10,219 nucleotides of DNA from Parachlamydiaceae bacterium (GTDB taxonomy: Bacteria; Chlamydiota; Chlamydiia; Chlamydiales; Parachlamydiaceae): NCBI GenBank assembly GCA_013817115.1, contig JACDDG010000053.1:1-10219 (forward strand), given 5' to 3'. Under the pieces are notes generated by a model that did no database searches, was not told the DNA's origin, and worked only from the letters and a program-made list of their open reading frames with translations. Below are positions 6,333-10,219 of the stretch, piece by piece. The translations under genes were made by a program, and so were the position numbers. Positions within the stretch are counted from its first letter, which is position 1; each line of letters starts with the position of its first letter.

Positions 6333-6456
6333 ACTTTGATAAATTACTGGGGCTAATTCGTAAGAGAAGTTTCTTACATTCACTCTCATCATGAATACAT
6401 AGAAAGAAAAAGCCTTTCAGACAATTAGCTCTTTTAGATGAATTAAAATCGCAACA

Positions 6457-8151
6457 TCAGGTTTTCTTTTCTTCCTGATTGACACCTCCACCTTCGGTTT
6501 TTTCTTTTGTTTCAACTTTAAGAGTACCCGCAATAGGATTCGGTTCTTTTTTTTCTACTTGCTGATCTGCAATTTTTGGTTCTTCTTCTTTACCAGTTGT
6601 TAAAATAACATCTGTAGCTTTTGCAGCCGCTGTCAAAATATAATCATATTTCTCTTGTTCGGTTGGCAGACCGTTAATTATTACCTCTGTTATATAAGTT
6701 TTTTTATCAAGAGGCAATGCGTCAATATTCAGTTTATTCAGAACATGTGCATTCTTTTTGCTAATAGATGTCATCAAGGTCTTAAATTGATCATCAGTAA
6801 AATCCAATGAAAAATTGTTGAGTTCTGCAGCTGACAAGGTAGGCAAACGGTTCGATATTACAATTAGGATATTATCAGTCACTCTGCCCTTCTTTACAAA
6901 CTCACTTAAAACGTCTAATGTAATTTCCGGTGCATTACTTTGTTCATTCGCTTTTTGCATTCCCTGAGCAAGTATAGCCAAACCCCCGACTAATGGACCT
7001 AAGGGGGAAGCTGTAAAAAATGGTGCGGCAGCAGTTAACACTTTTGTAGCTACTTCTAAAGTAGGAGCGTTGTCATAGATATAATTTCCAATGGTATTAA
7101 GATAATTAACGCAGCCTTCAGTGGGATTTTCAGGTTGCGTTTCAGATTGATCACTACTACGCTCTATATAATGAAAGTCCTCTACTTGTAAATTAATTTT
7201 CATTTCATTTTTTTTAACATCAATTTCTTCAAAAAAAGAGGTAAGCGATTCATGTATCATCTCTTTTTTATCTTGATAAATTATGAGGTCATCATTCGCA
7301 ATAGTATTGAGTTCAGCAGTAAGAGTATTTATTGAATCGGCATTAATTTTTAAATCATCGCTTAATAAATTTGATTGTCCTTCATTGCTAAAGAAAACCA
7401 CTTTTGCTAGTAATTCATATTTACTATCAACGGAAAAAAGATCGTTATCGAGTGAATATAATGTATCATATAAATTTGCATATAAATCCTTAACCTCGAC
7501 CTTGCCTTTTTCAACTTCTGAGCCTAAGTGATGATCAACATGAAAAATACCTACAAATTTAAATTTGTTGCTAATCTCATCTACTGATTTGTCATTAAGT
7601 TTATTTGAATTCACAAAAGCCAAAATACCTTTGTCCGATAACCCTTTACTTAAAGAATCCCTTTGCTTTAACTCTTTTGAAATATTACTCGATATTTTAT
7701 CAAGCTCGATTTTTAACTTATCAATCTGAGGTGTACTTGAGGTGCGAAAAGAAAAAAATCTCTTAGAATCGTAATTTTCTTTTAATAACGTTAAGCCAGT
7801 AATTGCTTTTGGAATTTCAGATAAAATTATTTCCAGATCAGAACGAGGAGTGTTCTTATCCCCGATAAGATTATTTAACTGTGTAGTAAATTTTTCTAAT
7901 GCTTCAGGAGTAAAAGTTTCACCCCCAGGGTCGCTATTTCCTCGCGTCTTAATTACTTCTCCTTCGAATTTCAGCTTTGTATTTAAATTAGCTTTACTTA
8001 TATTACTCAAGGATTCGAATATTTGATAAGATAATTTAGATATCTTAATCTCAACCGCTTGATGTTTACTTGTTGTTTCGTTGATGGAACTAAAGTCAGT
8101 ATCTTTAGTAATATGATGACTAGGAATAGATAGGTTTATAGTTGGTTCCAT
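6457..8151 (-). CDS. Large protein of unknown function with one hydrophobic segment
   Basis: I do not recognise this 564-residue protein. It has no signal peptide. The N-terminal 340 residues are polar, lysine/glutamate/serine-rich and mostly helical-looking, with coiled-coil-like stretches near 143-170 and 290-320. Residues about 365-396 are a hydrophobic Ala/Gly/Pro-rich stretch (VLTAAAPFFTASPLGPLVGGLAILAQG) that could insert into a membrane as a helical hairpin. Residues 400-510 appear to form a helical domain, and 520-564 a disordered Lys/Glu-rich tail. This layout is compatible with a type III/IV secretion substrate or membrane-associated effector, but that is inference from architecture only. 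The start at 8151 has GAGGT five bases upstream. It appears monocistronic, with a strong promoter. The coding sequence is notably AT-rich, like the 526-residue exported-protein gene. Confidence 0.85.
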   Translation of the reverse strand: MEPTINLSIPSHHITKDTDFSSINETTSKHQAVEIKISKLSYQIFESLSNISKANLNTKLKFEGEVIKTRGNSDPGGETFTPEALEKFTTQLNNLIGDKNTPRSDLEIILSEIPKAITGLTLLKENYDSKRFFSFRTSSTPQIDKLKIELDKISSNISKELKQRDSLSKGLSDKGILAFVNSNKLNDKSVDEISNKFKFVGIFHVDHHLGSEVEKGKVEVKDLYANLYDTLYSLDNDLFSVDSKYELLAKVVFFSNEGQSNLLSDDLKINADSINTLTAELNTIANDDLIIYQDKKEMIHESLTSFFEEIDVKKNEMKINLQVEDFHYIERSSDQSETQPENPTEGCVNYLNTIGNYIYDNAPTLEVATKVLTAAAPFFTASPLGPLVGGLAILAQGMQKANEQSNAPEITLDVLSEFVKKGRVTDNILIVISNRLPTLSAAELNNFSLDFTDDQFKTLMTSISKKNAHVLNKLNIDALPLDKKTYITEVIINGLPTEQEKYDYILTAAAKATDVILTTGKEEEPKIADQQVEKKEPNPIAGTLKVETKEKTEGGGVNQEEKKT

Positions 8152-8233
8152 GTGACCTCAAAAATTTAAAATTTTTAAATATTGGAATAACCCGTTTAAT
8201 TTATTACTTTGCGCGCGCACTTGTTATGCTTTT

Positions 8234-8263
8234 ATTATACAATTATTACAAGTTTTATGCCAA
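8234..8263 (-). promoter_or_regulatory. Predicted promoter of the 564-residue protein gene
   Basis: On the minus strand TTGGCA (8258-8263, 5/6) is followed by 18 bases and a perfect TATAAT (8234-8239). The start would be near 8227, leaving about 75 bases of AT-rich leader before the ATG. It is one of the strongest promoter matches in the window. Confidence 0.55.
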
Positions 8264-8419
8264 AATTTATTTTAAAGTCTTTAAGGTTAAGTTAGCTATT
8301 ATTCGGATATTCAAGTTAAATAGACGCCAGCAGTGTAAAACGTAGCAAACGCAGCGCATTATTTCGAATCGGAATGATGTGTGCATTTTTTCACACATTA
8401 ACTTGTTTAAATCGTAGAT

Positions 8420-8581
8420 TCAGACCACATGATCCCTATGCGTAGGCGCAGGATTTCAAATGATACCAAGATGCTGCGATCAGCGACGAGGTAATAGCCT
8501 GAGGCTATTGCTGAGGAGCTGAGCGCGGCAGATTGGTATCATTTGGAATCCTGCGCCACGCATAGGGGTCATGTGGTCTGA
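8420..8581. repeat. 162-base near-perfect palindrome (RNA-like hairpin)
   Basis: The outer 50 bases match their inverted partner with only two substitutions and one extra base (A8444), from TCAGACCACATGA (8420) to TCATGTGGTCTGA (ending 8581). The inner part is looser, then AATAGCCT/AGGCTATT (8493-8500/8502-8509) meet at one central base. The five transition differences (8433/8568, 8456/8546, 8475/8527, 8490/8512, 8492/8510) all become G.U pairs in plus-strand RNA and A.C mismatches in minus-strand RNA. It lies 8 bases past the stop of the minus-strand Wzz-like gene. It may be a terminator, a dispersed palindromic repeat, a MITE-like element, or part of a plus-strand structured RNA. Confidence 0.8.
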
Positions 8582-8589
8582 GATTAGCT

Positions 8590-10219
8590 TTACTGCTGAT
8601 TTAAGATGACAAAGGAATGCTTCTTCTCAAGCCTAAAAAAGTTTTTTAATTCATGCAACTTCTCGTCAGTCACTGTGATGGCAATACTATCAAATATTGG
8701 CAAAAGAGCTTCTGTTTGTGCATCGAGTATAGGACTCTTGCTGATTGCAATAATACAATCATAGTTTTCACGCAATTGAGATAAAAGTTTCTGAAATGCT
8801 GCAGATTCAATAAGCTCATTTCCATAAGCTGTGCTGCCTCCGGCAGAAATCTGATCAAATGTCGAGCCTCGAGAAATGTGGACCTCTTTCGAAGAACCGT
8901 TTAAATAACTCAAAAGATCATCTTTAGTTCCACTCTCAGCCAAATCAAATGTTATTGGCAAGATTATAACTTTAAGATTACGCTTGCTTAGCAAATTTGC
9001 GAACTTTAGTTCGTAGTCACGGTCTTGGCTGTCTAAAATTAGAATCGTTTTCCCACGCTCGCTAGCATTTTGTCTTTCAACGATTGAGGGGCAAAGGTGT
9101 GCAGCTAAACGCCTCAAGGTCTCGAGTTCTGTTTCTGTGGATGCTTTTGATTGTAGCGTGCCAGCTACATGTTGGCCCATAAGGCGTAAATTAGCTTCTG
9201 AAACTGAAATACCTTGTTTAATAGATCCCATAATAGCAAAAAATGTCACTCCCAACCCTCCTAAAAAGGCGCCAAAAAGAGCCCAAATGAGTAAGTGCGG
9301 AGATCGAGGATGTAAAGGTGGAATCGCTTTATCAAATGGTGCTGAAAGGGACATCTCTAAATGATCCGAAATGTTTTTCGACTCAATTAAGCTCCCTATG
9401 GTCTGCATGATAGAGGCATCTGTTTTTAGATAAAGATCAAGAAGCTTTTCTGTGGCCCATTGTTCCGGTAGTTTGTCGAAATCACTCTGCAAAGCTTGCT
9501 TTTGCTTAAGAATTAAAGTTTGCTCATGTTTTAAGCTATCAAGGTGTGATGCTGCATAGTCATGCATGGACTTTTCCAAAAGGGAAATCTTTTGCTTTAG
9601 CAAATCAAAAGTAACTGCTTGAATGGACTTAACTTTATTACGAAGAAATTCTACGCGCAATTCTAAGAGCTCCACAACTTGTTTCAAATGGAGGCTAAGA
9701 AAATTGCGTTGGAGGTCTAACTCGTGATTCAAGCGTTCGAGCTCTTTTGAAGTCCGATTAGTTTGATCCTTAATGGTCTGTGCCAGTGTACTGGCTTTTC
9801 TGACGATGTCTTGGCTGACTGGGTCGGTTAATATAGCAACTAGAGAACTCATTTCAAAATCGGACTGTGGAATTTTATCAACAATGTATTGATTCTGATT
9901 CGCATTCGCTTCTGTCTCATTCAATTCTCTAGAGTAAGATAAGAATAAAGTATTGGCGGTATCAAGATCGATACCTTTAAATTCCTGACCCAGCGATTTT
10001 TGTCGATTAGGAACAAAATCTTTGGTTAATGAATTTCCTAAAGCCGCGTCTATCGAATCGCATTGCTGGTAATAACGCCTAATTTCAGCAAGTGTTTGAT
10101 GTATAAATGGAGGATCATTTTCAGAAGAGTAATGCGCTTTGAGAGACGTACCATCATTTAGTGTTTGTTGAACATGCTTGATTTCAAGATCGATGGCGAG
10201 TAACTTTTTCTGCAATCCT
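8590..10219 (-). CDS. Wzz/BY-kinase-like polysaccharide protein, degenerate ATPase, 5' partial
   Basis: The frame is open to the window edge and the only edge start would be TTG at 10215 without a proper ribosome site, so the 5' end is missing. Visible residues (counted from 10215): a long periplasmic helical/coiled-coil region (about 1-280); a proline-rich motif PPLHPRSP (299-306) leading into a glycine-rich membrane helix (307-329), the second Wzz transmembrane segment; then a cytoplasmic part resembling BY-kinases and ParA-like domains. ETLRRLAAHL (364-373) corresponds to the EAxRxLRTNL helix, and NELIESAAFQKLLSQL (466-481) and YDCIIAISKSPIL (485-497) to the later helix and Walker B strand. 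The P-loop GEGKS/T is absent (DSQDRDYELKF at 395-405), Walker A' is replaced by VIILPITFD (416-424), and there is no C-terminal tyrosine cluster. It is therefore likely a catalytically dead chain-length or export regulator for surface polysaccharide. Confidence 0.82.
   Translation of the reverse strand, partial: GLQKKLLAIDLEIKHVQQTLNDGTSLKAHYSSENDPPFIHQTLAEIRRYYQQCDSIDAALGNSLTKDFVPNRQKSLGQEFKGIDLDTANTLFLSYSRELNETEANANQNQYIVDKIPQSDFEMSSLVAILTDPVSQDIVRKASTLAQTIKDQTNRTSKELERLNHELDLQRNFLSLHLKQVVELLELRVEFLRNKVKSIQAVTFDLLKQKISLLEKSMHDYAASHLDSLKHEQTLILKQKQALQSDFDKLPEQWATEKLLDLYLKTDASIMQTIGSLIESKNISDHLEMSLSAPFDKAIPPLHPRSPHLLIWALFGAFLGGLGVTFFAIMGSIKQGISVSEANLRLMGQHVAGTLQSKASTETELETLRRLAAHLCPSIVERQNASERGKTILILDSQDRDYELKFANLLSKRNLKVIILPITFDLAESGTKDDLLSYLNGSSKEVHISRGSTFDQISAGGSTAYGNELIESAAFQKLLSQLRENYDCIIAISKSPILDAQTEALLPIFDSIAITVTDEKLHELKNFFRLEKKHSFVILNQQ

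Larger units (their letters stand above)
6025..6456. other. Intergenic region with repeat structure (432 bases)
   Basis: Apart from the promoter and operator candidates at its lower end, this gap holds nested inverted repeats (6186-6283), a tandem 8-mer (6317-6332) and two reading frames of 26-30 codons (6127-6207 and from about 6302) that have no credible ribosome sites. A weak stem ATCAGG/CCTGAT (6456-6461/6474-6479) overlaps the stop codon of the upstream 564-residue gene and may take part in termination. No recognisable gene is seen. Confidence 0.6.
8152..8589. other. Intergenic region (438 bases)
   Basis: The gap holds the promoter and leader of the 564-residue gene, a small stem-loop ATGTGTG/CACACAT with an 8-base T-rich loop (8377-8398), and the large palindrome at 8420-8581, which starts just past the Wzz-like gene's stop. 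A 67-codon plus-strand frame (8142-8345) crosses the start codon and promoter of the neighbouring gene and is not believed. Confidence 0.65.

Noticed and set aside
8142..8345. 67-codon plus-strand frame
   Set aside because: It crosses the start codon, leader and promoter of the minus-strand 564-residue gene; its Tyr/Phe/Lys-rich composition reflects AT-rich non-coding DNA.
9137..9364. 75-codon plus-strand frame opposite the Wzz-like gene
   Set aside because: It is the reverse-strand shadow of the membrane-helix region of a well-supported gene; other short frames opposite or inside genes (1088-1294, 2451-2639, 7283-7531, 8670-8858) were dropped for the same reason.

Overview
The window is a low-GC bacterial chromosome segment with seven convincing protein genes, six on the minus strand and one on the plus strand. 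Two genes carry lipoprotein signals, three more carry Sec-type or membrane-anchor signals, and one has a Wzz-like polysaccharide membrane domain, so this is a Gram-negative envelope. The mix (exported caspase-like protease, purple-acid-phosphatase-like enzyme, large unrecognised exported protein, group II intron) suggests an amoeba- or host-associated bacterium. Parachlamydia-like Chlamydiota is my first guess and Legionella/Coxiella-type gammaproteobacteria the alternative. That is an impression, because no rRNA, tRNA or housekeeping gene is present to settle it.

Layout. Positions 1-112 are the 3' end of a group II intron (domains V and VI). A minus-strand secreted phosphatase follows (186-1454). 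The 413-base gap after it holds divergent promoters and a doubtful 54-codon reading frame. A plus-strand gene (1868-3448) encodes a 526-residue exported protein of unknown function. Between it and the next, convergent gene lies a roughly 500-base imperfect palindrome (3472-3970): two diverged inverted copies of one repeat, each with an outer hairpin. Next is a two-gene minus-strand operon: a small lipoprotein (4830-5345) followed by a caspase/metacaspase-like protease (3995-4813). Its predicted promoter abuts a perfect 26-bp palindrome. A glycine-zipper lipoprotein (5515-6024) has its own promoter, overlapped by a 16-bp palindrome. A gap with repeat structure (6025-6456) leads to an unrecognised 564-residue protein (6457-8151) with a strong predicted promoter. 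Another gap contains a 162-base near-perfect palindrome (8420-8581). The window ends inside a 5'-truncated Wzz/BY-kinase-like protein whose ATPase domain has lost its Walker motifs.

Functional reading. Most products are predicted to act in the periplasm, the envelope or outside the cell. Only the lipoprotein-caspase pair looks like a true co-transcribed unit. The most unusual items are that pair with its palindrome-flanked promoter, the degenerate BY-kinase-like domain, and the two large palindromic elements. In the 8420-8581 element every transition difference between the arms leaves a G.U pair in plus-strand RNA, which hints at an RNA-level function.
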